Shown: positions 10,001 to 17,401 of the stretch, piece after piece | Numbering within the stretch: position 1 is the first letter of the stretch | Layout of the letters: the number at the start of each line of letters is the position of its first letter | From: an uncultured Nitrospina sp. | GTDB lineage: Bacteria > Nitrospinota > Nitrospinia > Nitrospinales > VA-1 | Direction: 5' to 3' | DNA length: 39,007 bases | Assembly: GCA_937891765.1 (NCBI GenBank) | Contig: CALAGQ010000085.1 | Coordinates: 1-39,007 of the forward strand | The notes under the pieces: generated by a model | Told to the model about the DNA's origin: nothing | What the model saw: only the letters and a program-made list of their open reading frames with translations | Database searches by the model: none | Position numbers and translations under genes: made by a program

Positions 10001-10138
10001 AAATGGCTGAAACGATTTGAGCATGTGAGCGATCAGGATGTGTTTATCGAGTCCATCCCCTACCCCGAAACACGCCGTTATGTCAAACATGTACTGAGAA
10101 ACATGGGCATCTATAAAGCGCTTTATTCTCATTCCTGA
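7022..10138 (+). CDS. Fusion: MiaA tRNA dimethylallyltransferase + TPR + lytic transglycosylase
   Basis: One uninterrupted frame carries two normally separate proteins. Residues 1 to about 290 are MiaA, which adds a dimethylallyl group to A37 of tRNA: P-loop GPTGSGKS (9-16), DSLQVYKYFDIGTAKPS, GGTGLYIK. At 301-325 there is a signal-peptide-like segment (lysines, hydrophobic VAACFLALFLNFAQ, then SEA before QPAHFED). Then come TPR-like helices (about 330-840) and a Slt-type transglycosylase domain (about 860-1030) with catalytic Glu911 in RQESLFD, GARGLMQIMPATG and YNAGP. I prefer the ATG at 7022 (AGGGA 5 bases upstream) over 6983. The transglycosylase must act in the periplasm and MiaA in the cytoplasm, so cleavage, internal initiation at ATG 7859, or a membrane-spanning fusion is needed. 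A lost stop codon or sequencing error is the main alternative. Confidence 0.88.
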   Translation: MLPLIILTGPTGSGKSETALALARKLETEIISADSLQVYKYFDIGTAKPSLAEREEIPHHLIDILEPDEEFNAFDFKTRALEIIRELMNRNKIPILVGGTGLYIKVLTEDYDCAEGASPEIREKIRQDICDQGVEKVYQELQRVDPEYATKISETDSLRIERALGVYLDTGKPFSEFHEGDSPAASLFPIHTFILERDRAELYSQIDQRVDKMIESGLADEVKSILDRGFSPELKPCKSIGYVQMIQYHQGNIDLDRAIYEIKRETRHYAKRQLTWFRKMKNTDNLPADSQDTPQTLTDKLLSLLPKVAACFLALFLNFAQISEAQPAHFEDAKKLFQKKEWGKAKNSLLALQNQKPDSIEAKRAQFLLALIHTEQEKPEEAIKLLEPLSKSYKEVEDYIRFHLIWAQAQTGKHEKARDNTLELLKDIPDTLLYARLQLTLAEAQTQLGEKEAAMKTLKDAIRSITEDFRHQKFHEFLPDLIFKLAGIQEQSGKQTEAYLNFRQLHIQFPNHDQTPEAETALKRLSALETVKEVPLTLREHTDRIQGLFEDVRYEEVIQEIQKLQKENNLLPGRFYFFMAQAYGGLRDRKNANEILQQFLKTYPHHAKVQNAKFDIGRNLWNLGKPMQGAKYFKEVTQDAPSSELAVKAQFFLGKIYEEQKNFPEALKNYGAAFEKYPNEDYAQWAGWRLGWVHYLDGKFEQAFNKFQEAANRFPDKSFIEYNLYWSAKSAEKMDKKNVARDLYAKVAELYPYTFHGIRAKDKLLALDVKIVKDVKPDIAPEIQMPEEENLQLGRPLSTREEFHHKRANELAQLGLRQEARNEIGELQKTVRKNLTGVLWLSQLYHQAQGYAESLRLLHLYKDFTTKPKEKDLSAKFWKHFFPLAYEEAVLGYAKSREVDPFFVNGIIRQESLFDSQALSPAGARGLMQIMPATGKKLYPNTKFKKPFETDALFDPDLNIRLGVKYVSQLNKRFNRNGMHILISYNAGPHVLKKWLKRFEHVSDQDVFIESIPYPETRRYVKHVLRNMGIYKALYSHS

Positions 10139-10166
10139 AAACTTTTGCCAATCCAAAATTCGCATG

Positions 10167-10195
10167 TTTAACCGAGGTCATAAAGGGGTTATAAT
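10167..10195 (+). promoter_or_regulatory. Candidate sigma-70 promoter for the DUF362 gene
   Basis: A perfect TATAAT at 10190-10195 follows TTTAAC (10167-10172) by 17 bases. The predicted transcript starts near 10202, only about 18 bases before the ATG at 10220, where no ribosome binding site is visible. The leader would therefore be very short. Confidence 0.42.
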
Positions 10196-10219
10196 GCTGA
10201 AAAACTTAAAATCATTTCC

Positions 10220-11191
10220 ATGAAATCAAAAGTCCACTTACAAAAAATTGCTGACTATTCGCTGGATAACGTAGAACAGTTTGTCCGGGACACCCTGAAA
10301 GCTCTGGACCCTGAAGCGTCCCTGTTCGGTCCGGGCCAGAAGGTTCTTTTGAAACCCAATCTTCTACGCGGATTCAAACCCGAGCGCTGTGTCACCACCC
10401 ACCCTGTCGTGGTGGAAGCCGTGTGCCGGGTTCTCAAAGACCTGTCAGTCCAACAAATCGTTATCAGCGACAGTCCTGCTCTGGGCAGTTTGTCGGCGGT
10501 GGCGGACAAAGCCGGATATGTTTTTCTGGAAAAAAAATATGGTGCGCAGATTCTGCCCTTGACCGATCCCATCCCATTTGAAAATGCCGAACAGGTTCCG
10601 CATCTTAAAATCGCCGGGTGCCTGGAACACTATGACCGAGTCATCAACCTGCCCAAGGTCAAATCGCATTGCCAGATGACCATGACGCTGGGCATTAAAA
10701 ACCTGTTTGGACTGGTGATCGGTAAACGTAAACCGGCTCTTCATTGTTTAGTCAAAAACGACAAACTCAAGTTCGGGAAAATGTTGATAGACATCGCTCG
10801 CCACGTCAACCCGTGCCTGACCATCGCCGACGGCATTCAGGCCATGCAGGGGCAAGGCCCGATCAATGGAACTCCCTACCCACTTGGAGTGATGGGGGCA
10901 TCGAAAGACATGACTGCTCTCGACCGGGTTTTTGCCGATCTGTTAAGCATCCCGCTAGACAAAGTTTACGCTCTGGAAGCGGCAAGGCTCAAACAGTTCG
11001 GCCAGTTTCAGTTGGAAGATATGGAGATTTCAGGAGTCGCAGATTACCGAACACTCGTTGTTGAGGATTTCAAGCAGGCTTATCCGATAGATATTTCTTT
11101 TAATCCAATCAAATTGATCAAATCATTTGTGAAACAATTTTACGAAGTAGGAATCAAAGAGCGGCTCGCAGGCCAGCGTACCGCCCCTTAG
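10220..11191 (+). CDS. DUF362 family protein
   Basis: A 323 aa protein of the DUF362 family, whose biochemical role is not settled. Family features seen: KVLLKPNLLRG (about 42-52), TTHPVVVEAV, ISDSPALGS, INLPKVKSHCQMTMTLGIKNLFGLV (about 141-167) and ADGIQAMQGQGP (about 203-214). Many relatives carry a C-terminal 2[4Fe-4S] ferredoxin domain; this one has none and ends in a basic tail. It has its own promoter-like sequence and is followed by repeats, so it is likely a single-gene unit. Confidence 0.82.
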   Translation: MKSKVHLQKIADYSLDNVEQFVRDTLKALDPEASLFGPGQKVLLKPNLLRGFKPERCVTTHPVVVEAVCRVLKDLSVQQIVISDSPALGSLSAVADKAGYVFLEKKYGAQILPLTDPIPFENAEQVPHLKIAGCLEHYDRVINLPKVKSHCQMTMTLGIKNLFGLVIGKRKPALHCLVKNDKLKFGKMLIDIARHVNPCLTIADGIQAMQGQGPINGTPYPLGVMGASKDMTALDRVFADLLSIPLDKVYALEAARLKQFGQFQLEDMEISGVADYRTLVVEDFKQAYPIDISFNPIKLIKSFVKQFYEVGIKERLAGQRTAP

Positions 11192-11212
11192 CAGGGGAAA
11201 CTTTTGCATAAC

Positions 11213-11292
11213 CCGTCGTTGCGAGGAGCGACAGCGACGAAGCAATCCAGAAATCTGGATCGCCGCGCTCCTTACAGTCGCTCGCGACGACG
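11213..11292. repeat. REP-like palindromic repeat element
   Basis: The segment starts CGTCGTTGCGAGGAGCGAC and ends GTCGCTCGCGACGACG, imperfect inverted copies, with a central CCAGA/TCTGG palindrome. It is the widely dispersed 'gtcattgcgag...gaagcaatc' type of bacterial intergenic repeat. It follows the DUF362 gene and could form a long hairpin. No ORF is expected from it. Confidence 0.75.
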
Positions 11293-11326
11293 AATAGTTT
11301 GGTTTTCAATATTCTGACGAAAAGCT

Positions 11327-11380
11327 ATTGCTATCTGCCCCCACGCCGAGCAGCCACTAGCCGTGGGGGCAGATAGCAAT
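11327..11380. repeat. Perfect 19-bp inverted repeat
   Basis: ATTGCTATCTGCCCCCACG (11327-11345) and its exact reverse complement (11362-11380) are separated by a 16-base loop, CCGAGCAGCCACTAGC. The stem is perfect, GC-rich next to the loop and not followed by a T-run. It lies between DUF362 and the convergent arsR gene. A related start (ATTGCTAGTTGGCTCCGCGCCGAG) recurs at about 11423-11446. Confidence 0.85.
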
Positions 11381-11425
11381 GACGTATTTAGCCGAGAACA
11401 CGGTTGCTAGCAGTAAAAGATATTG

Positions 11426-11788
11426 CTAGTTGGCTCCGCGCCGAGCGGTGTCGAAGTTTACTGAGCAACAACCGAGATCGAGTCCTGTCTCTTTTTTATT
11501 TAAAAAATATTTACCCGGATGGATAAAATTGATAACCTTATTGCCTTCTCTTCGGGTTCCAACCAGACCTGAGGCTCTTAATATGGAAAGATGGTGGGAG
11601 GCCTGGGGTTGCCCCATGCATAAGGATCGAACAATTTCAGAAACACTCTTTTCTCCTTTAAGCAACAACTGGACGATTTTTAATCGGGTTTCATCTCCCA
11701 GTGCTTTCAGGATTCTGGCGCATTCCCCCGAATCTGTGGACGGCTCTTCCATGAGACCAAGTATATGGGCTCCTTCTACCACGTTCAA
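11426..11788 (-). CDS. ArsR-family winged-helix repressor
   Basis: A 120 aa DNA-binding repressor. The ArsR core is clear: ARILKALGDETRLKIVQLLL (24-43), the recognition helix region SEIVRSLCMGQPQASHHLSILRASGLV (50-76) and the wing RREGNKVINFIHP. No classical CxC metal site is present; single Cys55 and a GCC (106-108) near the C-terminus could sense metal or redox (inference). The TTG at 11788 is the longest start; ATG at 11752 is also possible. The last residues (DTARRGAN) are encoded by DNA resembling the nearby repeats. It is divergent from the sigma-factor gene, with only 24 bases between starts, so it may control that promoter. Confidence 0.85.
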   Translation of the reverse strand: MNVVEGAHILGLMEEPSTDSGECARILKALGDETRLKIVQLLLKGEKSVSEIVRSLCMGQPQASHHLSILRASGLVGTRREGNKVINFIHPGKYFLNKKETGLDLGCCSVNFDTARRGAN

Positions 11789-11812
11789 GTCTAATCCAGA
11801 TCACTACGAATT

Positions 11813-12388
11813 ATGAGCCCAGAGACTTTAGAGCCGCAGCAATGGGTAGAAAATTATGCAGATATGATGTACCGCTTTACGCTGGTGCGGGTGAAAGACC
11901 CGGAAGCCGCTGAAGAGCTGGTTCAGGCTACGTTTTTCGCCGCGTTAAAGTCGCAATACACTTTTGCCGGTAAATCATCGGAAAAAACCTGGCTGTTTGG
12001 AATCTTGAAACATAAAACCATGGATTATTTTAGAAGTGGGGAAAAACATATTTCCATCGACCTGACTTCAACTGAGGATGCTGACCGGATTAGTTTTGAT
12101 GCCACCGGACATATGACTCCCAAGCCAGCAAGCTGGAATATGAACCCTGAAAAAGCCGCTGAAAACAGTGCGCTCGCCAAGGTTCTGGCTAAATGCCTGA
12201 GCGGGTTGCCGGAAAAACTTCACAAATTATTTGTCCTGAAAGAGATAGATGGGTTGAGTTCCGAGGAAATCTGTAAAGAATTCAACATAAAACCGACCAA
12301 CTTGTGGGTTATCTTGCACCGAACCAGAAATCAGCTCAAGCTGTGCCTGGAGTCAAACTGGCTCAACACTAAATTGCGATTTTTATGA
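11813..12388 (+). CDS. ECF-family RNA polymerase sigma factor
   Basis: A 191 aa alternative sigma factor. Region 2 spans about 12-80 (YADMMYRFTLVRVKDPEAAEELVQATFFAAL, then TWLFGILKHKTMDYFRS, the -10 recognition helix). Region 4 spans about 125-185 (LAKCLSGLPEKLHKLFVLKEIDGLSSEEICKEF and the helix KPTNLWVILHRTRNQLK). There is no region 3, as usual for ECF factors. The stop overlaps the ATG of a zinc anti-sigma gene, so the two products are made together and the sigma factor is probably held inactive until a stress signal. No good ribosome binding site is visible at the ATG. Confidence 0.92.
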   Translation: MSPETLEPQQWVENYADMMYRFTLVRVKDPEAAEELVQATFFAALKSQYTFAGKSSEKTWLFGILKHKTMDYFRSGEKHISIDLTSTEDADRISFDATGHMTPKPASWNMNPEKAAENSALAKVLAKCLSGLPEKLHKLFVLKEIDGLSSEEICKEFNIKPTNLWVILHRTRNQLKLCLESNWLNTKLRFL

Positions 12389-12663
12389 TTGATGGAATGC
12401 TAAAAGCACTTAAAGTGACATGCCAGGATGTCTATCCTCTCATTTCAGAAACGCAAGATCATCCTCTTCCTTTTTTTAGTAGGATGCGGCTTAAAATGCA
12501 TCTTGCCATATGCGAGCTCTGCCATATCTATCGAAAGCAATTGGAAATCATTTGCAAGATGGCCCAGTCGCTGGGAAAGGATGACTCTAAAGCATTTGAA
12601 GAAACCAGCTTGAAGCCCGAAGTAAAAGAAAAAATTCAAAAATGGATCGCAGAAAAAACTTAA
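12385..12663 (+). CDS. Zinc-binding anti-sigma factor (ZAS/zf-HC2-like)
   Basis: A 92 aa soluble protein with the ZAS signature: C13, then H39-x3-C43-x2-C46 (HLAICELC). Such proteins bind and silence the cognate ECF sigma factor; in redox-responsive members, oxidation of the zinc cysteines releases it. There is no membrane segment, in line with cytoplasmic redox sensing. The ATG overlaps the sigma-factor stop (ATGA). The downstream neighbour, 25 bases on, is MsrB, which fits an oxidation response. The exact signal is inferred. Confidence 0.83.
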   Translation: MIDGMLKALKVTCQDVYPLISETQDHPLPFFSRMRLKMHLAICELCHIYRKQLEIICKMAQSLGKDDSKAFEETSLKPEVKEKIQKWIAEKT

Positions 12664-12688
12664 CCAAAACCTTGAAAGGACAACAGCT

Positions 12689-13093
12689 TTGCCAGAGAAA
12701 ATTACAAAAACCGATAGCGAGTGGCGGGAAATTCTGACCGAAGAACAGTTTAAAATCTGCCGAAAGAAAGGCACCGAGCGGGCCTTCTCCGGCAAATACT
12801 GGGACTGCCATGACCGGGGAAACTATCATTGCGCCTGTTGCGATACACCTCTGTTTTCCTCCATCGCCAAATTCGATTCCGGTACCGGGTGGCCGAGTTA
12901 TTACGAGCCTCTCAGTCCCGAAAGCATCGCCACCGAATCAGACACGCTCTTCTTCATGCGCCGAACGGAAGTGTTATGCCGCAATTGCGATTCTCACTTG
13001 GGCCATGTCTTTGAAGATGGGCCGAAGCCTACCGGGCTTCGCTACTGCATCAACTCGGCCTCTCTGGTTCTGAACACGACAAAACCCTCCTGA
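12689..13093 (+). CDS. msrB: Peptide methionine (R)-S-oxide reductase
   Basis: Reduces the R form of methionine sulfoxide in damaged proteins. A 134 aa single-domain enzyme with catalytic Cys120 in RYCINSAS, zinc cysteines C48/C51 and C97/C100, and the motifs FDSGTGWPS (62-70) and DSHLGHVF (101-108). Start is a TTG at 12689, supported by GAAAGGA about 8 bases upstream. It follows the ECF sigma/anti-sigma pair on the same strand and may be controlled by it. Cytoplasmic, since no signal peptide is seen. Confidence 0.94.
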   Translation: MPEKITKTDSEWREILTEEQFKICRKKGTERAFSGKYWDCHDRGNYHCACCDTPLFSSIAKFDSGTGWPSYYEPLSPESIATESDTLFFMRRTEVLCRNCDSHLGHVFEDGPKPTGLRYCINSASLVLNTTKPS

Positions 13094-13128
13094 CTCTTAA
13101 TCTGTAGATTGACTGCTCGGCGCAGGGC

Positions 13129-13155
13129 AAAAAAAACCACCACAGACGAGGTGGT
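13129..13155 (-). terminator. Rho-independent terminator, minus strand, orphan
   Basis: On the minus strand ACCACC (13155-13150) pairs with GGTGGT (13141-13136) across an 8-base loop and is followed by eight T (13136-13129). No minus-strand gene lies close to its right, so what it ends is unclear. Confidence 0.5.
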
Positions 13156-13252
13156 ATTAAGCCCCCTCTTTCCCAAAGTACCCCTTCGGGGCATGAAGTT
13201 TTTGGATGAGGGCATCACAAGGGCTGGGGTGATTTACCACCTGTGGCTTTCG

Positions 13253-13282
13253 TTGTCATCCTGAGGCTCTCGAAGGATCACC
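13253..13282. repeat. Dispersed 'gtcatcctgag...gaaggatc' repeat
   Basis: TTGTCATCCTGAGGCTCTCG followed by AAGGATCACC matches the common bacterial intergenic repeat family that also appears, in two copies, at 24318-24401. Confidence 0.55.
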
Positions 13283-13694
13283 TTCCCTTACTTGCACCAA
13301 ATAGGTAAAATCCAACAATGTGAAACTCAGGCTTTAAGTTGTAGTAGTTATTAAATTTCTATAGACTGAGAAAATTATTGGGAGTAACTATTCTTCAACT
13401 TGGGAAGAACTCTTGGGTATGAACCATTTTTTTTCAGCGAAACACCACTTCTTCTTATCTTTCATACCAAGTGTTCAGCCCAAAGGGGTGCAGGAATTTT
13501 TTCTGGCATCCTCCGCGAGGCAACGGAAAATCCCCACCACATTTTCACATACGAAAATTTACTCAGTGGAGCGGAGGCATTGCAGACTTCCTTTGAAAAA
13601 CTAAGATTTTTTTCCACCAGGTATTACTGCATTTATTGAGCATTAGTTCAATAATGCATCACCCAATTCAAGCACTTTTAGAGGCTTATGGAAG

Positions 13695-15635
13695 ATGACT
13701 AAAACAATCCTCAAACAACCTAATTCAATCACTAACAAAGAGGCCATTCTAAAAAAACGGGGTCTTCTACCCCCGAGGACTCTTGGCCCTGTGTCCGATT
13801 TGGAGCGTCACCTTCCTCCAGAATGGTGGAAGGATATTTTCAACTCTCTTTACTTGAAAACCGATGGGGATGTGGTTGAGAACGATCTTAATACCGCTCG
13901 TGATGTAGACCTGATATTGCAGGCCACAGGCATTAAAAAGGAGAATACAATTCTGGACCTTTGCTGTGGGCAGGGTCGCCATTCATTGGAGCTTGCATCC
14001 CGGGGGTTTTTGAATGTCTCCGGGCTAGATCGCTCTCGGTACTTGGTTCGCTTGGCCCGCAAACGAGCCAAGCAACGCGGATTGAATATCACTCTTTCAC
14101 AAGGGGACGCCAGAAAATTCCGGATGCAGGATAGCTCTAAGGATTGTGCCATGTTGCTGGGGAACTCTTTCGGGTATTTTGAAAGGGAGGAAGATGATCT
14201 TCTGGTTTTGGAGTCTGTCAAACGTATATTAAAACCTAAAGGGAAATTGATTCTGGATATAGTGGATGGAGTTTGGATGGCCCAAAATTTCGAGCCCAGA
14301 TCGTGGGAATGGATTGATCAAGTTCACTTTGTTAATCGGGAGCGTTCCCTTTCCGTAGATCGGAAGCGAATTATTTCTCGCGAAGTCATCACCAACTCCG
14401 AAATTGGAGTTCTGGCGGACCAATTTTATGCGGAAAGACTTTACACTCTGGAAGAAATCACTCAGCTACTGAAAAGTTTGGGTTTTACGGACATACTTTC
14501 TCATGGCAATGTCACCTCGGAGTCCACACGCAACCAGGATCTGGGGATGATGGCCAATCGATTGATCATTACCGCCCTTGGGCCTGATAAACCCGTAATC
14601 ACAAAACCCACCATAAAGCATGTTCTCCCGATCACTGTTTTTTTAGGGGATCCAAAACTTCCCGATACGGTCAAAATGGGTGGGCAATTTAATAATGAGG
14701 ATTTGGAAACCATCAATATTCTGAAACAAAATCTTGAGAAGTTAACTCAATTTAAATTTGAATATGTGGAAAACCACCAGTCCATGCTTAATAAAATGAT
14801 TTCCAAACCTCCAAAAATGGTTTTAAATCTTTGTGACGAGGGATTCAATAATCAGGCTACCATGGAACTTCATGTTCCGGCATTTTTGGAGTTAATGGGC
14901 ATCCCTTATACCGGGGCCGGACCCGGATGCCTTTCGCTTTGTTACAATAAGGCAAATATCCGCTCCATCGCTGCAAGCATGGATGTGGAAGTGCCGACAG
15001 AAACTTATTTCGACCCAAATGATCAGGCGGCGAATCTGCCTTCCTTTTTCCCTGCTTTGATCAAACCAAATTGTGGAGACAGCTCAATAGGAATCACTCA
15101 AAATGCGGTGGTGAACAATGCTGAAGAGTTAATAAATTATCTGGACCATTTACGGGATATTTTACCCGGTAGTCCTTTGCTTATTCAGGAGTACCTGCAA
15201 GGGCCAGAATATAGTGTCGGCCTTGTTGGTAATCCTGACAAGTTCGAGGCCCTTCCAGTTCTTGAAGTGGATTACAGTCAACTTCCATCACAACTCCCTA
15301 AAATTCTTTCCTATGAATCCAAGTGGGATCCTGACTCACCTTATTGGAACGACATTCGATACAAGGAAGCCACCCTTGATGATGAGACTCACCGGAAACT
15401 GATCCATTACTCCAATCGTTTATTTGAACGACTGGAGTGCAGGGACTATGCCCGGTTCGATTTTCGAACAGACGCGGAGGGAAGGATTAAATTGTTGGAG
15501 GTCAATCCTAACCCCGGGTGGTGCTGGGATGGAAAGCTGAATCTCATGGCGGGATTTGCAGGCATGGAATATTGGCAACTCCTGGAGATGATTCTCCAGG
15601 CGGCTAAGGAGCGAATAGGGATTTCTCCGGCTTAA
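13695..15635 (+). CDS. Fusion: SAM methyltransferase + D-Ala-D-Ala-ligase-like ATP-grasp
   Basis: A 646 aa two-domain enzyme. The N-terminal half (about 35-295) is a class I methyltransferase with motif I LDLCCGQGRH (88-97), GLDRS, and LGNSFGYF. The C-terminal half (about 305-640) resembles D-alanine-D-alanine ligase: NLCDEG (378-383), IPYTGAGP (403-410), ATP-binding PALIKPNCGDSSIGI (453-467, Lys457), QEYLQGPEYSV (498-508) and metal-binding LEVNPNPG (601-608). Ligases of this fold join a carboxylate to an amine using ATP. This is unlikely to be the cell-wall Ddl, which is free-standing; formation and methylation of a small amide or dipeptide is a reasonable inference. The M32 carboxypeptidase gene follows 32 bases on. 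Confidence 0.87.
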   Translation: MTKTILKQPNSITNKEAILKKRGLLPPRTLGPVSDLERHLPPEWWKDIFNSLYLKTDGDVVENDLNTARDVDLILQATGIKKENTILDLCCGQGRHSLELASRGFLNVSGLDRSRYLVRLARKRAKQRGLNITLSQGDARKFRMQDSSKDCAMLLGNSFGYFEREEDDLLVLESVKRILKPKGKLILDIVDGVWMAQNFEPRSWEWIDQVHFVNRERSLSVDRKRIISREVITNSEIGVLADQFYAERLYTLEEITQLLKSLGFTDILSHGNVTSESTRNQDLGMMANRLIITALGPDKPVITKPTIKHVLPITVFLGDPKLPDTVKMGGQFNNEDLETINILKQNLEKLTQFKFEYVENHQSMLNKMISKPPKMVLNLCDEGFNNQATMELHVPAFLELMGIPYTGAGPGCLSLCYNKANIRSIAASMDVEVPTETYFDPNDQAANLPSFFPALIKPNCGDSSIGITQNAVVNNAEELINYLDHLRDILPGSPLLIQEYLQGPEYSVGLVGNPDKFEALPVLEVDYSQLPSQLPKILSYESKWDPDSPYWNDIRYKEATLDDETHRKLIHYSNRLFERLECRDYARFDFRTDAEGRIKLLEVNPNPGWCWDGKLNLMAGFAGMEYWQLLEMILQAAKERIGISPA

Positions 15636-15667
15636 ACCGGAAGAAAACTGATGCGTCAAAAAATTCT

Positions 15668-17164
15668 ATGGGCCTAACTTCTTACCAACATCTTGAAAAG
15701 CGTTTCAAAAGGATTCAAATTCTACGAAGCGTAACCCATTTATTACGTTGGGATGCTGAAGTCATGATGCCGACGGGAAGTGGCGAGGTGCGTGCAGAGC
15801 AATTGTCATTGCTCGACACAGAATGCAGTGCCATTCTTCATTCAAAGAAAACCTTGCTACTATTAGATCGTGCCGAATCTAGCATAGATTCTTATGACGA
15901 TTGGCAGAGAGCCAACGTTAGGGAAATGCGGAGAATATGCTTATGTTCCAATGCTATCCCGAAGCGATTGATTAACTCCCTACAGCGGGCGACAACAAAA
16001 GCGGAAATGCGCTGGAGGCAGGCGGTTGAGGAAAAAAACTTTAAACTGCTCTTGCCGCATCTGCAAAAAGTTGTGGATCTCGTTAGAGAAAAAGCCGGTT
16101 GCCTTGGAAATAAACTGGGATGTCTGCCTTATGACGGGTTGATTCAGGAATATGATCCTGGGCGAGAATCTCGGGAGATCGACTCGATCTTCCAGTTTCT
16201 GGATTCGACCCTGCCTGCATTGATCGATGGGGTCATAGAATATCAATCCAACCATCCGCCCATTGAAATTGTCAAAGAGATTCCTATAAAAAAACAAAAG
16301 GAACTGGGGAAATTTATCATGCAACGCATGGGGTTTCCTTTCCACAAAGGTCGACTGGATGAAAGTCTTCACCCCTTTACAGAGGGAACCTCTGAAGATA
16401 TTCGTATCACCTCCAAGTTTTCAGAACATAATTTTTTAACAGGATTTATGGGAGTCCTTCATGAAACCGGCCATGCCATGTATGATTATGCTCTTCCGTC
16501 TGAATGGTTCTTTCAAGCTGTTGGTCGCGACCGTGGGATGACCGTCCACGAAAGTCAGGCCTTATTTCTTGAGATGATCATCGGGAGAAGCCGAGAGTTT
16601 ATGAAATTTGCCGCACCGTGGATTTCACATAAACTCGGAGTCGTTGGAGCAGAATGGGAACCCGAAAACCTGCTCCGGCTTGCCAACCGAGTCAGAAAAA
16701 GTTTCATCAGGATGGATGCGGATGAGGTCACCTATCCCCTCCATATTCTGCTCAGGTATAACCTGGAAAAAGACCTGTTCTCAGGCAAACTGCTCGTCAA
16801 AGAACTGCCAGATGCCTGGAACGAAGAATTCAAACAGCGATTCGGGATGACACCTGAAAATCATAATCAAGGCTGCCTTCAGGATTCCCATTGGCCTATG
16901 GGATATTTTGGGTATTTCCCCACCTATGCCCTGGGAGGCATCATAGCGTCCCAGTTATATCAGAGCATGATGAGCGACCAACCAGAAATTCTCCCGCAAA
17001 TTGAAACAGGAAAATTCAAACCCATGTTCGACTGGTTGGATCAGAAGATTTACAGGTTTGGGGCAAAATTTTCCTGTCGGGAGTTACTGGTTCAGGCTAC
17101 CGGTGAAGAAATAAACCCGAAAATCTTCCTGGGCTATTTGAGAAAAAAATATCTAAATTCGTAA
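15668..17164 (+). CDS. M32 family metallocarboxypeptidase (carboxypeptidase Taq type)
   Basis: A 498 aa zinc carboxypeptidase that removes C-terminal residues from peptides. The active-site motif HETGH is at 265-269 (zinc ligands H265 and H269, catalytic E266), with HESQ at 294-297 supplying the third ligand, as is diagnostic for family M32. Other family segments include LLRWDAEVMMP near the N-terminus, GYFPTYALGG and the length of about 500 residues. No signal peptide, so it is cytoplasmic. It follows the methyltransferase/ATP-grasp gene by 32 bases and is probably cotranscribed, suggesting it trims or recycles a peptide product (inference). Confidence 0.93.
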   Translation: MGLTSYQHLEKRFKRIQILRSVTHLLRWDAEVMMPTGSGEVRAEQLSLLDTECSAILHSKKTLLLLDRAESSIDSYDDWQRANVREMRRICLCSNAIPKRLINSLQRATTKAEMRWRQAVEEKNFKLLLPHLQKVVDLVREKAGCLGNKLGCLPYDGLIQEYDPGRESREIDSIFQFLDSTLPALIDGVIEYQSNHPPIEIVKEIPIKKQKELGKFIMQRMGFPFHKGRLDESLHPFTEGTSEDIRITSKFSEHNFLTGFMGVLHETGHAMYDYALPSEWFFQAVGRDRGMTVHESQALFLEMIIGRSREFMKFAAPWISHKLGVVGAEWEPENLLRLANRVRKSFIRMDADEVTYPLHILLRYNLEKDLFSGKLLVKELPDAWNEEFKQRFGMTPENHNQGCLQDSHWPMGYFGYFPTYALGGIIASQLYQSMMSDQPEILPQIETGKFKPMFDWLDQKIYRFGAKFSCRELLVQATGEEINPKIFLGYLRKKYLNS

Positions 17165-17322
17165 GCGAGAGCTCCCCGCGAAGTACTTTTTAAAACCTAC
17201 CAAATAAATCGACTGGAAAAATATTTTAAAAAATTAAAAATTTTTCCACGGCACCCCCCCCCAAAAAACAAAATACACGTTGATTTAAAGCTAAATAGAA
17301 GGGTTTGAGGCTCCTAAAAATT

Positions 17323-17338
17323 TGGCATGGAACTTGAA
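17323..17338 (+). promoter_or_regulatory. Possible sigma-54 promoter
   Basis: TGGCATG-GAAC-TTGAA matches the sigma-54 consensus TGGCAYR-N4-TTGCW except that the conserved -12 GC reads GA. It lies about 65 bases before the small secreted protein at 17402, and a sigma-54 activator is encoded at 18742. The -12 mismatch makes this tentative. Confidence 0.3.
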
Positions 17339-17401
17339 TTACTCTTGGCAACAGGTTGTTAGGCATTTCAATTCTAAGTATTTATGGAAAGGGAAAAGAA
17401 G

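Larger units (their letters stand above)
13094..13694. other. 601-base non-coding gap with repeat and minus-strand terminator
   Basis: No convincing gene. It holds an orphan minus-strand terminator (13129-13155) and a 'gtcatcctgag...gaaggatc' dispersed repeat (13253-13282). Two overlapping plus-strand frames near 13400-13640 have no recognisable protein and no good start signal. The right part is AT-rich and leads into the methyltransferase/ATP-grasp gene. Confidence 0.6.

Noticed and set aside
11338..11368. Terminator at the 19-bp palindrome
   Set aside because: No T-run follows on either strand, so it is listed as a repeat rather than a terminator.
13400..13639. Possible small protein of 79 aa (or 63 aa in another frame)
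   Set aside because: No ribosome binding site, no recognisable family, and the two overlapping frames have equal claim; the gap is repeat-rich.
17254..17268. C9-A6 tract as a phase-variable repeat
   Set aside because: It lies outside any gene and about 130 bases before the next start, with no clear link to a promoter; noted only as a simple tract.
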